Origin: a virus
IMG/VR virus record: IMGVR_UViG_3300047560_001570
Span: 1-23,628 of that record
DNA length: 23,628 nt
Direction: 5' to 3' (one strand)
Shown piece by piece: positions 13,353 through 20,147 of the stretch (positions are counted from its first letter, which is position 1; every line of letters begins with the position of its first letter). The position numbers were made by a program, and so were the translations under genes. The notes under the pieces were generated by a model. The model was not told the DNA's origin. It worked only from the letters and a program-made list of their open reading frames with translations, and did not search any database.

Positions 13353-13640
13353 ATGCGAATCAATTTCAAACGTGGATCATATTTCAAAGACACAAGACGC
13401 AGTATTCTAAAAGATCTCATCACTGAGTTATGCGAGGATTACGACCTAGACACAACCGGAACTGCTGAATGGGTTAAGAGCAAAAACGGTCTTGACATTT
13501 TTATCACGTATCTAACTGAGAAGGGATACAAGGTTAAATCCTACTCGTGGCCTTCGGACAAGGATCCGAGAAGTGTTGGCTTAGAGTTTGACGATAATGA
13601 TCCTCTTGTAATAGCATTAAAATTAAGATATAGTGAGTAA
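13353..13640 (+). CDS. Small protein, member C of the tandem paralog family; probably leaderless
   Basis: A 95-residue protein. I start at 13353 (MRINF), because it matches the paralog starts and lies at the predicted transcription start; the ATG six bases earlier directly abuts the -10 box. The protein follows the family layout: helix ILKDLITELCEDYDLD, middle GLDIFITYLTEKGYKVKSY and end GLEFDDNDPLVIALKLR. Unlike its relatives, it has its own promoter, so it can be made separately from the VWA operon. The message would have no leader. Function unknown. Confidence 0.82.
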   Translation: MRINFKRGSYFKDTRRSILKDLITELCEDYDLDTTGTAEWVKSKNGLDIFITYLTEKGYKVKSYSWPSDKDPRSVGLEFDDNDPLVIALKLRYSE

Positions 13641-13853
13641 GTGATGGAAATTTTAAAAACTCAACCATTATCATTAGATGAATTTTTAGAACTTCGTCAA
13701 TGGTGTAACGCGAATAATATAGCATATAAAAATGATATTGTACGACGAGATCGAAATGAAATTCTATTGTTCATAAATGATCAAGAACTTAAAATTTTTG
13801 CACAACTTAAATGGGTAGCACAACTTTATCCCCTACGTGACCAATATCAATAG
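13641..13853 (+). CDS. Small protein, unknown function
   Basis: A frame of 70 residues from the GTG directly after the previous stop; the ATG at 13644 is an equally good start. The protein has a helix (LSLDEFLELRQWCNANN), a strand pair and a C-terminal ELKIFAQLKWVAQLYPL. The helix-strand-helix order and the small size recall the second half of the tandem family, but the similarity is too weak to call. It sits 0-3 bases after the 13353 gene, and the 67 bases after it hold no gene and no clear promoter. Confidence 0.68.
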   Translation: MMEILKTQPLSLDEFLELRQWCNANNIAYKNDIVRRDRNEILLFINDQELKIFAQLKWVAQLYPLRDQYQ

Positions 13854-13920
13854 TATATTCTTTCCTCAGACTGTTAAAATTTCGGCTAAATTACTACGGT
13901 AGATAGTTGAAAGGGGCATC

Positions 13921-14067
13921 ATGGATCCAGATATGAGAGAACATTACGAATATCTTCTAAACATTAAACGATCAATAGTAGAAGAGCTACGAGAACGACT
14001 AGAATATTTAGAAGCTGAATATGAACTTTTAGAAATCACTTACAATGAAAGTACCGACAATGAGTAG
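13921..14067 (+). CDS. 48-residue coiled-coil protein
   Basis: A short gene with AAAGGGG eight bases before its ATG, a strong ribosome binding site. The protein (MDPDMREHYEYLLNIKRS and on) is nearly all helix, with heptad-spaced Leu and Ile and many Glu and Arg residues, so a short acidic coiled coil is likely. Its end overlaps the start of the next gene. It may be a small partner or anti-host protein, but nothing in the sequence says so. Confidence 0.7.
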   Translation: MDPDMREHYEYLLNIKRSIVEELRERLEYLEAEYELLEITYNESTDNE

Positions 14068-14335
14068 ACCAGCAGATTATCATGTACAATTAGCAGACCT
14101 AACCGCAAAATTATGTGGACTGGTAGCAGAACGTTTAGCCTATGCTTCAAAGGATATGGCACCAAATGAACGTGCGAAGATTTTAGATATGATTGAAGGC
14201 AACCTTCCGGACGTTGTTTCTAACACTATTGCAAAAACTCCTAGCCTCCACTCCAATTCTGGGGTTAAATATTTGGAAGAACACCTGGAGTCGTGGGCAG
14301 ATGCTTGGGCTAAAAAATTCGTTAGCAAAGACTGA
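14060..14335 (+). CDS. Small helical protein, unknown function
   Basis: A 91-residue protein from ATG 14060 (MSRPADYH), preceded by GAAAG nine bases upstream. An ATG at 14045 would add five residues but has no ribosome binding site. The sequence is largely helical: LADLTAKLCGLVAERLAYASKD, then APNERAKILDMIEGNLPDVV, and an amphipathic C-terminal part with many Trp and Lys residues (SWADAWAKKF). It overlaps both neighbours. I do not recognise the family. Confidence 0.75.
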   Translation: MSRPADYHVQLADLTAKLCGLVAERLAYASKDMAPNERAKILDMIEGNLPDVVSNTIAKTPSLHSNSGVKYLEEHLESWADAWAKKFVSKD

Positions 14336-14567
14336 GTTGATTGACAGTTTAGACACTGACACTACAATACATATTAAAGTAGATAGCGATCATCTGCAGA
14401 AAGATAAGCATCTGAGTTTGTTCCTGTTAGAACAAATGGTGAGTTCAACATACCAAGATGCTATAGTCCAAAAATTTGTAAATGAGTATGGACTGTTAAC
14501 TGATGTATACATAAAGTTTACTTCTGTAAATGACGCTATTCATTTTAGATTAATGCACTACAACTAG
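14301..14567 (+). CDS. Small protein, unknown function
   Basis: An 88-residue protein. The open frame extends upstream to 14193, but that would overlap the previous gene by more than 140 bases. The ATG at 14301 has GGAG ten bases upstream and overlaps it by 35 bases. A TTG at 14336 right after the upstream stop is another possible start. The visible part has a strand TTIHIKVDSDHL, a helix LSLFLLEQMVSSTYQDAIVQKFVNEYG and a strand pair LTDVYIKFTS and AIHFRLMHYN, giving a compact alpha-beta fold. Function unknown. Confidence 0.7.
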   Translation: MLGLKNSLAKTELIDSLDTDTTIHIKVDSDHLQKDKHLSLFLLEQMVSSTYQDAIVQKFVNEYGLLTDVYIKFTSVNDAIHFRLMHYN

Positions 14568-14575
14568 GTCCAAGC

Positions 14576-14815
14576 ATGAGCGATATCTTAAAAGGCGTCA
14601 GAATTAGCATTACAAATTCTGGCAGTAGTGAACTTGCAGCACTTGATGCAAATGAAGGCTTAAAAGAATTATTTGAACAACGTCAAAAGATTCTAAAAGA
14701 AATGAATCTAGCCAAAAAGGCCGCAGCAGAACTTGCAGCAAAACCTTTCCAAGACTCGCTTGCAGAGATTGATCGACAGTATGCAATGATCTTATCAATG
14801 ATAAGCGACACATAG
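14576..14815 (+). CDS. Small acidic coiled-coil protein
   Basis: A 79-residue protein starting 8 bases after the previous gene, behind TAGGTCCAAGC. After a short strand (GVRISITNSG) it is one long helix from about residue 24 to the end, rich in Ala, Glu, Leu and Lys (ELFEQRQKILKEMNLAKKAAAELAAK). It resembles small chaperone-like or structural adaptor proteins in general shape only. No known family is recognised. Confidence 0.78.
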   Translation: MSDILKGVRISITNSGSSELAALDANEGLKELFEQRQKILKEMNLAKKAAAELAAKPFQDSLAEIDRQYAMILSMISDT

Positions 14816-14822
14816 GATCCAT

Positions 14823-16025
14823 ATGAAGAGCCCCATTAAACTTCCAGCACAATATTATGTAGGTGTACTTGTTAGAAAAGATCGACTACCACTCGGCTTA
14901 ATAACACCATATGGAACAGACGGTGCTGCAAAAAGTCGTATGAGCACGATCAACTCTTGGGTTACTAGAAACACTAGAATGTCTGGATATAAGCTACCTA
15001 CTATGGTAGTTGAGAATCAACCACTGGTTGGATTTCGAATTTTAAATTGCAACCAAGGCCGTGCTGGCAGTGATACTTGGCGGGTAGAAGATCCTCGTGG
15101 ATTTGAATTGGAAGTGTCTGGAATTAATATCATCAATCTACTCAAGTCTACGACAGTACAAAATGGAGAAATTCTAGATCCTTGTGTGTGGGCAAGATTA
15201 GGTGCTGTTAATGTTTTAATTTCTACCGAGTCACAGGAGTATAAAGTAGCTATAAGCAATACCATTGCTGCTAATCGCAAGGCTAGTTGGCGCGATGTTA
15301 AACCAGGTAATAGAGTTGTATTACAAAATAATCTACGCGGCGTATTCTTAGGTAAGATGTGGCTGATCAGTTATGGGCTGTATAGTACCCAAACTCAAGA
15401 GATTGGAAATAATGATATAACTGCTTCTGCAAAACCATTCTATGTAATTTTTGACGAAACCGGTCCAAAACCCAAACATGTGAATTATTCTAATTCACTT
15501 CATTTAATTGCTACTCCAAAATTAAGTAGTGTTGAAGATGCTACTGAAATGAACGTTAAAGATTGTGAGGATCTTGCTAATAGAATGTTGCACGATTCTG
15601 ATTGTCAATTGGTATCTAATTCTTATTATAGACCAGTTGCATTAACTGTTAATAAACCAGACCTAGCACGAGATATTAAAATTAATGAAATACCCGTTGA
15701 CTGTGCAACTGACATTGAATTAAAATCTGAATTAACATCTGTTAATAAGGTCAAAAGAGACAGTGCAATATTTGTAAAAACTCCTAGTGAATTTGGACGG
15801 ATTACTTATTATAGAAACTTTAATATTATTGAACACAGTTATGAACATTTAAAATTAAATGAACTTCGTCGTAAATTACATTTAAGTCCCAGTAGAAATA
15901 GTCTATATAATCTATTCAGCGAGAAGACTGCACAATGGACTTTTAATACCACAGACGAGTTAATGCATTTAGAGATCGAAGTATCTACAGAATACGGAAA
16001 TATCTTTAAATATTTCATAGTATAA
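14823..16025 (+). CDS. Large protein of unknown function
   Basis: A 400-residue protein with AGGA before its ATG. It has no signal peptide or membrane segment. The first 130 residues are basic and beta-rich (YYVGVLVRKDRLPLGLITPYG), with a GFRI-x5-NQGRAGSDTWRVEDPRG segment at about 70-95; residues 130-230 have alternating strands (GNRVVLQNNLRGVFLGKMW). The C-terminal third is more AT-rich in codon use and ends in a hydrophobic IFKYFIV. The size and beta-rich character would suit a nucleic-acid-binding or virion-associated protein, but I find no diagnostic motif. It is the largest unknown in the window and is followed by the RNA ligase promoter. Confidence 0.85.
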   Translation: MKSPIKLPAQYYVGVLVRKDRLPLGLITPYGTDGAAKSRMSTINSWVTRNTRMSGYKLPTMVVENQPLVGFRILNCNQGRAGSDTWRVEDPRGFELEVSGINIINLLKSTTVQNGEILDPCVWARLGAVNVLISTESQEYKVAISNTIAANRKASWRDVKPGNRVVLQNNLRGVFLGKMWLISYGLYSTQTQEIGNNDITASAKPFYVIFDETGPKPKHVNYSNSLHLIATPKLSSVEDATEMNVKDCEDLANRMLHDSDCQLVSNSYYRPVALTVNKPDLARDIKINEIPVDCATDIELKSELTSVNKVKRDSAIFVKTPSEFGRITYYRNFNIIEHSYEHLKLNELRRKLHLSPSRNSLYNLFSEKTAQWTFNTTDELMHLEIEVSTEYGNIFKYFIV

Positions 16026-16054
16026 TCAATAGCTTACAAACCAACAAATTTCAG

Positions 16055-16082
16055 TTGACAGTTCTTAATAATATGCTACTAT
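16055..16082 (+). promoter_or_regulatory. Sigma70-like promoter for the RNA ligase gene
   Basis: TTGACA at 16055-16060, a 16-base spacer and TACTAT at 16077-16082 with TGC before it. The context TTTCAGTTGACA is shared with the VWA promoter. TAGGAG precedes the ATG at 16104, giving a short leader of about 15 bases. Confidence 0.78.
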
Positions 16083-16103
16083 ATATGTAAATAGGAGCCA
16101 ATT

Positions 16104-17303
16104 ATGCAGTACCGATTTCCGCATATTACTCACTTGGACGATGTACGGCAGGCTATTGAAGGTCGTAACGAGTTCGTTATTGCTGAGCGTCCCTGGGGAT
16201 ATGTAGTTAACTATCTTGTCAGCATGCCGGATACCTTTCCGGAAGTTCGCCGCAAGGTCGGAGACGTTTGGGAACAGGATTATATAGCTGCACTACGTCG
16301 TGAGCTTCGTGGTATTCTGTTCTTTCCCAATGGGATGATCATGGCTCGACGCTTGCACAAGTTCTTTAACGTAGGTGAACGCGATGAGACGCAGCCGCAT
16401 CTTATCGACTTGAGTCAGCCGCACGTTATCTTGGAGAAGCTGGATGGATCTATGATCACGCCGGTTGAAACTGCGGACGGTTTTACCTGGGGGACTAAGA
16501 TGGGTCCCACGGATGTTGCTGGTCCGGTTGCAGAGTGGGTACAGTCTCATCTTAACTATCTTGCATTTGCTCAGACGCAGATGCAGCTAGGCTTTACGCC
16601 GATCTTTGAGTGGTGCTCTCGTAAGCAGCGTATTGTAGTTGACTATCCGGAAGATCGTTTAGTGCTAATTGCAATCCGTAACACTGTTACGGGCGAGTAT
16701 GTGTCACTTGATACTATGCAGGACCTTGCTGAGGATTATGAGATTGACATTGTCAAGACTTATCCGGGTACTGCTGCGTCTCTCGAACACCTTATGACTG
16801 AGACTCGCGATGCCGTAGGAATCGAGGGATGGATCATTCGCTTTGATGATGGTCATATGCTAAAGCTAAAGGCCGAAGAATATCTACGGTTTCATAAGAC
16901 CAAGGAGTCAATTGCGCTTGAGAAGAACGTAGTCGACTTGTTGATCAATGAGAACATAGATGATGCTAAGGCGTTTATGCAGGATGAGGATCGGCATCGT
17001 GTAGAGCAGTTCGAAACGCAGTTCTGGCAGGGTATTGCCGAAACTGTTCAGCGTTACGAGGATTACTTCCAGACCATGTCAGGGTTGGATCGTAAGACCT
17101 GGGCCGTTGAACATATGCCCACTGTTCGCAAGCAGAATCCATTTACGCCGGCAATCATGTTTGGTATGTATGATGGCAAGGATGCTCGTAAGTTGGTGCT
17201 TGACACGATCAAGAAGAACTGCAATACGCAGACCAAGGTTGACGAGGTTCGTATACTTTGGGGCGGTGCTCGTTGGAACTATCACTTTAATGAGGAGGGG
17301 TAA
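16104..17303 (+). CDS. RNA ligase, T4 Rnl1-type
   Basis: A 399-residue ATP-dependent RNA ligase, which joins 3'-OH and 5'-phosphate RNA ends and in T4 repairs cleaved tRNA. T4 Rnl1 has 374 residues. ELRGILFF at 67-74 and RRLHKFFNVGE at 82-92 are family segments before the active site. Motif I is EKLDGS with the adenylated lysine K112. Motif IIIa/III is IFEWCSRKQRIVV at 167-179 (E169), motif IV is EGWIIRF from E241, and motif V is KLK with K254 and K256. All nucleotidyl-transfer motifs are intact. Codon use is GC-richer than in the small neighbours. The partner kinase-phosphatase is at 21021. Which RNA is repaired is unknown, although the Rnl1 type points to tRNA. Confidence 0.93.
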   Translation: MQYRFPHITHLDDVRQAIEGRNEFVIAERPWGYVVNYLVSMPDTFPEVRRKVGDVWEQDYIAALRRELRGILFFPNGMIMARRLHKFFNVGERDETQPHLIDLSQPHVILEKLDGSMITPVETADGFTWGTKMGPTDVAGPVAEWVQSHLNYLAFAQTQMQLGFTPIFEWCSRKQRIVVDYPEDRLVLIAIRNTVTGEYVSLDTMQDLAEDYEIDIVKTYPGTAASLEHLMTETRDAVGIEGWIIRFDDGHMLKLKAEEYLRFHKTKESIALEKNVVDLLINENIDDAKAFMQDEDRHRVEQFETQFWQGIAETVQRYEDYFQTMSGLDRKTWAVEHMPTVRKQNPFTPAIMFGMYDGKDARKLVLDTIKKNCNTQTKVDEVRILWGGARWNYHFNEEG

Positions 17304-17320
17304 CCTTCCTCATTTATTTT
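17291..17320 (+). terminator. Rho-independent terminator overlapping the ligase stop
   Basis: Stem 17291-17299 (TGAGGAGGG) with 17304-17312 (CCTTCCTCA, one G-U pair), closing a GTAA tetraloop, followed by TTTATTTT. The stem begins inside the ligase coding sequence and the TAA stop lies in the loop. Confidence 0.82.
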
Positions 17321-17385
17321 CTGGTTAAGTGATTAATACTATTGAGGGACTTTTTCTTTCTCGCTTACCAGAAAACAGGCAAAAA

Positions 17386-17535
17386 ATGAACGTAGAGATT
17401 GCTCTTGGATTAACAGGATTTATAGTTATGCTTATAGCTATTGATAGTTTTGATAGAACTGATTATTGTCGAGCGGCCGTGCTGGCTGTACTATCCGTTA
17501 GTATTATTGAAATAATGCCGTTCTTTCACAAGTAA
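17386..17535 (+). CDS. Small membrane protein
   Basis: A 49-residue protein from ATG 17386, with CAGG six bases upstream. The frame could start at GTG 17329, but that lies in the terminator tail and has no ribosome binding site. Two hydrophobic helices are likely, at about 4-20 and 28-46, with a short polar loop (DSFDRTDYCR). It has no signal-peptidase site. Small phage proteins of this type may affect host membranes or lysis; I cannot say which. It precedes the secreted protein at 17561. Confidence 0.6.
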   Translation: MNVEIALGLTGFIVMLIAIDSFDRTDYCRAAVLAVLSVSIIEIMPFFHK

Positions 17536-17560
17536 TAGCTACAGTATAAGGAGAACTAAA

Positions 17561-17950
17561 ATGCGTAAGTTAATTGTTTCTACAGTTATTGCAGCAACTC
17601 TTCTCGTCTCTGCACCAGCAAATGCTTGGTACGGAGGCTGGGGCGGTTATGGTGGTTGGGGCGGCGGCTGGGGATATGGCGGCGGTGCCGCTATGGTTGG
17701 CGCAATGGCCGGAGGTGCTTTGTTAGGCGGAGTTATCGGAAGTGCTATTGCTAATTCTAATCGTCCATATTATGGCTACGGTTATGGTGCACCGGTATAT
17801 GCTGCTCCTGCTCCAGTGGTAGTAGAACAGCCTGCTGTTGTTGAACAACCTGTAGTAGTTCAGTCGAGACGAGTTGTAGTACAACCACGTTGCCGTACAT
17901 TCCAGGAATGGGATGCTTTCCAGGGTTATGTCTATAGGCGGGTCTGCTAA
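17561..17950 (+). CDS. Secreted glycine-rich protein with glycine-zipper segment
   Basis: A 129-residue protein with AAGGAG before its ATG. Residues 1-22 are a textbook signal peptide (MRKLIVSTVIAATLLVSAPANA), with cleavage expected after ANA. Then come a Trp/Gly/Tyr-rich repeat (WYGGWGGYGG and on, 23-43), a glycine-zipper hydrophobic stretch (AMAGGALLGGVIGSAIA, about 48-64), and a Tyr/Pro-rich then Val/Gln-rich part with repeats of VVEQP. Cys111 and Cys129 could form a disulfide. The layout resembles bacterial periplasmic or outer-membrane glycine-zipper proteins, suggesting it was taken from a host. It may alter the infected cell's envelope. The next gene overlaps its stop. Confidence 0.85.
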   Translation: MRKLIVSTVIAATLLVSAPANAWYGGWGGYGGWGGGWGYGGGAAMVGAMAGGALLGGVIGSAIANSNRPYYGYGYGAPVYAAPAPVVVEQPAVVEQPVVVQSRRVVVQPRCRTFQEWDAFQGYVYRRVC

Positions 17951-18102
17951 TGTGGACCCTTCTATTTCTTTTTTGGCTAGTAGGTGCAATTCTTGCATGG
18001 ATGTTCATGGCAGGTGCAAGTATACTAAATGAAAGGTATGATGATGAAACCGCAAGACGATGGCGAAACGAAATCCCCGACGATTTATCAGAGTCTGAAT
18101 GA
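17950..18102 (+). CDS. 50-residue single-span membrane protein
   Basis: The ATG overlaps the stop of the secreted-protein gene (TAATG), so it is probably translated by coupling. Residues 3-24 (TLLFLFWLVGAILAWMFMAGAS) are a clear membrane helix, followed by a charged tail (NERYDDETARRWRNEIPDD) that should face the cytoplasm by the positive-inside rule, although charges are mixed. The last 59 bases are also the start of the next gene in another frame. It may act with the 17561 protein. Function unknown. Confidence 0.68.
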   Translation: MWTLLFLFWLVGAILAWMFMAGASILNERYDDETARRWRNEIPDDLSESE

Positions 18103-18340
18103 CTTAGTCATTGCACTTAATAATAGTGACGCTGACAAAACAACTTCAATTATGATTATGGAAAATCTGATTAGAGATATTATCAGCGTCAATATCCCAT
18201 TGGATCAACGTTGGAGTACAACCAACGGAGTTGAAAAATATGTTAAGAAAATTGCAAGCGGTGATTTAAGATACGCTAGTGGCTTCAACGGCCATTGGGC
18301 AAAATGGCACGAAGAACAATTCGAAAATGAAACAGATTAA
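18044..18340 (+). CDS. Small soluble protein, unknown function
   Basis: A 98-residue protein. In-frame ATGs occur at 18029, 18038, 18041 and 18044; AAAGG at 18032-18036 fits the last one best, with a 7-base spacer, and the longer form adds up to five residues. The protein has a helical part (IYQSLNDLVIALNNSDADKTTSI), a segment RDIISVNIPLDQRW and a C-terminal region rich in Trp, His and Gly (YASGFNGHWAKWHEEQF). No known motif is recognised. It overlaps the membrane-protein gene by 59 bases. Confidence 0.75.
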   Translation: MKPQDDGETKSPTIYQSLNDLVIALNNSDADKTTSIMIMENLIRDIISVNIPLDQRWSTTNGVEKYVKKIASGDLRYASGFNGHWAKWHEEQFENETD

Positions 18341-18366
18341 GGACTATTATTAGGAGAATAATAGCA

Positions 18367-18573
18367 ATGGCTGAAAATGAATTTTATACACAAGTACCAG
18401 TTGATTTAATCAAGAACCTCCAAGACCGTCTTGAAAAACTATCATATCTCAGATGGTATGACGATCAAAATAGAAGTGATCTGTTCTGGCCGACTGCTGA
18501 ACAAAAAGAAAAGTATCGTGCTATAGTTAAAGAACTTGATCAAGAAGAACGTGATAGTTGTAATTCAAAATGA
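18367..18573 (+). CDS. Small acidic protein, unknown function
   Basis: A 68-residue protein with TAGGAG ten bases before its ATG. It is helical and charged: VPVDLIKNLQDRLEKLSYLRWYDDQNR and then EQKEKYRAIVKELDQEERDS suggest a helical hairpin or short coiled coil. No membrane or signal segment is present. Its stop overlaps the next gene as ATGA, placing it first in a coupled chain of five genes to 19523. Function unknown. Confidence 0.78.
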   Translation: MAENEFYTQVPVDLIKNLQDRLEKLSYLRWYDDQNRSDLFWPTAEQKEKYRAIVKELDQEERDSCNSK

Positions 18574-18845
18574 GAATTATTAAAAAATACGAAATCAATT
18601 CCATGATGGATCCAATTGTTCCCATGCACAAGGGAGCAAAGATTCTCAGTCTTGCTCACAAGAAAACTCGTCCGATTATTTGGGCAGAAGTAGATACAGA
18701 AAAGCCGCTTGTAAACAGACTCGTTAGAACATACTATAGTGGACAAGAGTTACCAGATGAACCTGGAAGATATCTAGGAACGATTGAAACTCTTGGATAT
18801 ATTTGGCATTGTTTTGATGGCGGTGAAAGGCCCTTGGACAAATGA
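18570..18845 (+). CDS. Small beta-rich phage protein, DUF7352-like
   Basis: A 91-residue protein coupled by an ATGA overlap with the gene before. The pattern KYEIN...IVPMHKGAKILSLAHKK...IIWAEVDTEKP...RYLGTIETLGYIWHCF resembles the widespread phage domain of unknown function DUF7352: a strand, then a PxGAKILS turn, a LWA-x-VD strand, and a final GT-like strand with a Trp-His end. I make this match from memory, and it carries no function. No catalytic residues are evident. Confidence 0.76.
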   Translation: MRIIKKYEINSMMDPIVPMHKGAKILSLAHKKTRPIIWAEVDTEKPLVNRLVRTYYSGQELPDEPGRYLGTIETLGYIWHCFDGGERPLDK

Positions 18846-19072
18846 CGTTTGAACTACTAGAATCAAAAACTGTTCGCATTAAGACTGGCGATCCTGACTT
18901 TATGATAGTTGATAATATATGCATGGTACCGCGGGCAGGATTTGAATTATCTGAAGATTGTCCTAAAGATTATGCATATATTATCAACCTTGCTATATTG
19001 CAGGGATGGTTGAAACCTGTTGCTAATATGAAAAGGTCTGAACAAATTTTTAATGCACTGGAAAATTCATAA
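18842..19072 (+). CDS. Small phage protein, unknown function
   Basis: A 76-residue protein beginning at an ATGA overlap. It opens with strands (MTFELLESKTVRIKTGDPDFMIVDN), followed by PRAGFELSEDCPKDYAYIINLAILQGWLKPVANMK, which mixes a Cys-Pro helix start and a Trp-containing turn. The segment GFELSEDCP recalls GIEVKEDCP in the 13015 protein, but the rest differs, so I treat the likeness as chance. Function unknown. Confidence 0.78.
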   Translation: MTFELLESKTVRIKTGDPDFMIVDNICMVPRAGFELSEDCPKDYAYIINLAILQGWLKPVANMKRSEQIFNALENS

Positions 19073-19179
19073 TGGACGTATTTAATTGGCTTGTTGTATA
19101 TCCGCTGATTGTTCTAGTGTGGCTTGTGATTCTTTGTATAGTTTATGCAGTAGTTTCTGAAATATTCTGGAGAAGATAA
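19072..19179 (+). CDS. 35-residue single-span membrane protein
   Basis: A short frame from ATG 19072, overlapping the previous stop by one base (TAATG) and ending at 19179, where its stop overlaps the next ATG in the same way. Both junctions favour a real, coupled gene. Residues 6-29 (WLVVYPLIVLVWLVILCIVYAV) form a membrane helix; the C terminus ends in WRR, so it should be cytoplasmic. Too small to assign a role. Confidence 0.7.
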   Translation: MDVFNWLVVYPLIVLVWLVILCIVYAVVSEIFWRR

Positions 19180-19523
19180 TGGGTATTGATATTCATACAT
19201 ACGGTATCTACGGTGTTCGTATTGATAATTATGATTCTGACTTTTCGGAAGCACATGATGATTTATATGACACATGCCCGTTGGATATCATTATGGACGG
19301 AATGGGTGGGGACTATATGGTCTTTGGTCGTATCATATTCAACAGCGGTAATTTTAGATGGGGTGCAGATGACGGAGATGATTCAACTGTAATTGCAACA
19401 GACCCCGAAACTCTTGCAAATATTGAAAAAGAATATAAACTAGAATTTACAAAATGGTTTCCGAAGTTTTCAATTTATATGGATCAACCATTTCAGTTGA
19501 TGATGTTTACACATTACAGTTAG
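19179..19523 (+). CDS. Conserved-looking small acidic protein, unknown function
   Basis: A 114-residue protein starting by TAATG overlap. It opens MGIDIHTYGIYGVRIDNYD and contains acidic stretches (SEAHDDLYDTCP, GADDGDDSTV), with mixed strands and a C-terminal segment WFPKFSIYMDQPFQLMMFTHYS. The many Asp residues could bind a metal, but they do not form a motif I know. Proteins with this opening are, to my memory, found in several phages of Gram-negative hosts. Confidence 0.8.
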   Translation: MGIDIHTYGIYGVRIDNYDSDFSEAHDDLYDTCPLDIIMDGMGGDYMVFGRIIFNSGNFRWGADDGDDSTVIATDPETLANIEKEYKLEFTKWFPKFSIYMDQPFQLMMFTHYS

Positions 19524-19529
19524 GACTCA

Positions 19530-20144
19530 ATGAGATTTATAGGTGACACACATTCTAAATGGGACCAATATCTACCCTTAACAGAAGGAGTAGACTCGAT
19601 CCAAGTTGGAGATTTTGGTATCGGGTTCCGCGAAGTTCCTGACCTAAACTCACGAGCAAGATTTATTCGCGGTAATCACGACAGTCCCGAATTAGCTCGT
19701 AATCATCCCAACTGGATCAAGGACGGTCTTATTGAAAATGATATGATGCTGATCGGTGGTGCATTCAGTATAGATAGAGAATGGAGAACCGAAGGTGTAG
19801 ACTGGTGGGCTGACGAAGAATTAACTATGACTGAATTGCAGCAGTTGATTGATATTGCCATCGCTGTTAAACCTCGTGTCATTGTAACACACGATTGTCC
19901 TGCATGTATTATTCCTTACTTATTTCCTCGTGCATTACCTGTTAGGTCCAGATCACAACAGGCATTTGATGCATTACTGCTCTCTGTTAAGCCGACACTT
20001 TGGATTTTCGGCCATTGGCATCTAGATAGAGATGTAACTATAGACGGAACTCGTTTTATTTGTTTGGACGAGTTGTCATATATTGATGTTGACTTAGACA
20101 CATTAACTATTCATGAAAATGAAAAGTTTAAACCCTTTAGGTGA
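19530..20144 (+). CDS. Calcineurin-like metallophosphoesterase
   Basis: A 204-residue phosphoesterase with the family motifs in order: GDTH at 5-8 (GDxH), GD at 27-28, GNHD at 48-51 (GNH[DE]), TH at 120-121, and GHWH at 161-164 (GHxH). All two-metal ligands seem present. The short, acidic insert WWADEELTM at about 92-100 follows the pattern of phage stand-alone phosphatases. Substrate not visible: candidates are phosphoproteins, diadenosine tetraphosphate, cyclic nucleotides or RNA ends. TAGGA precedes the ATG. A second metallophosphoesterase domain, fused to a kinase, is encoded at 21021. Confidence 0.9.
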   Translation: MRFIGDTHSKWDQYLPLTEGVDSIQVGDFGIGFREVPDLNSRARFIRGNHDSPELARNHPNWIKDGLIENDMMLIGGAFSIDREWRTEGVDWWADEELTMTELQQLIDIAIAVKPRVIVTHDCPACIIPYLFPRALPVRSRSQQAFDALLLSVKPTLWIFGHWHLDRDVTIDGTRFICLDELSYIDVDLDTLTIHENEKFKPFR

Positions 20145-20147
20145 TAA

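Noticed and set aside
16088-16093. A TAAATA late promoter box in the RNA ligase leader
   Set aside because: The start would fall at about 16099, after the TAGGAG ribosome binding site, and the clear TTGACA/TACTAT promoter already explains the gene.
17035-17328. A 97-codon frame in another reading frame of the RNA ligase gene
   Set aside because: It lies within the conserved-looking end of the ligase, has no ribosome binding site, and reads as a Cys-, Arg- and Ser-rich shadow sequence.
18920-18975. 18842 protein as another member of the MxINF family, because of GFELSEDCP
   Set aside because: Only this nine-residue stretch is similar; the start, helix and middle segments of the family are absent.
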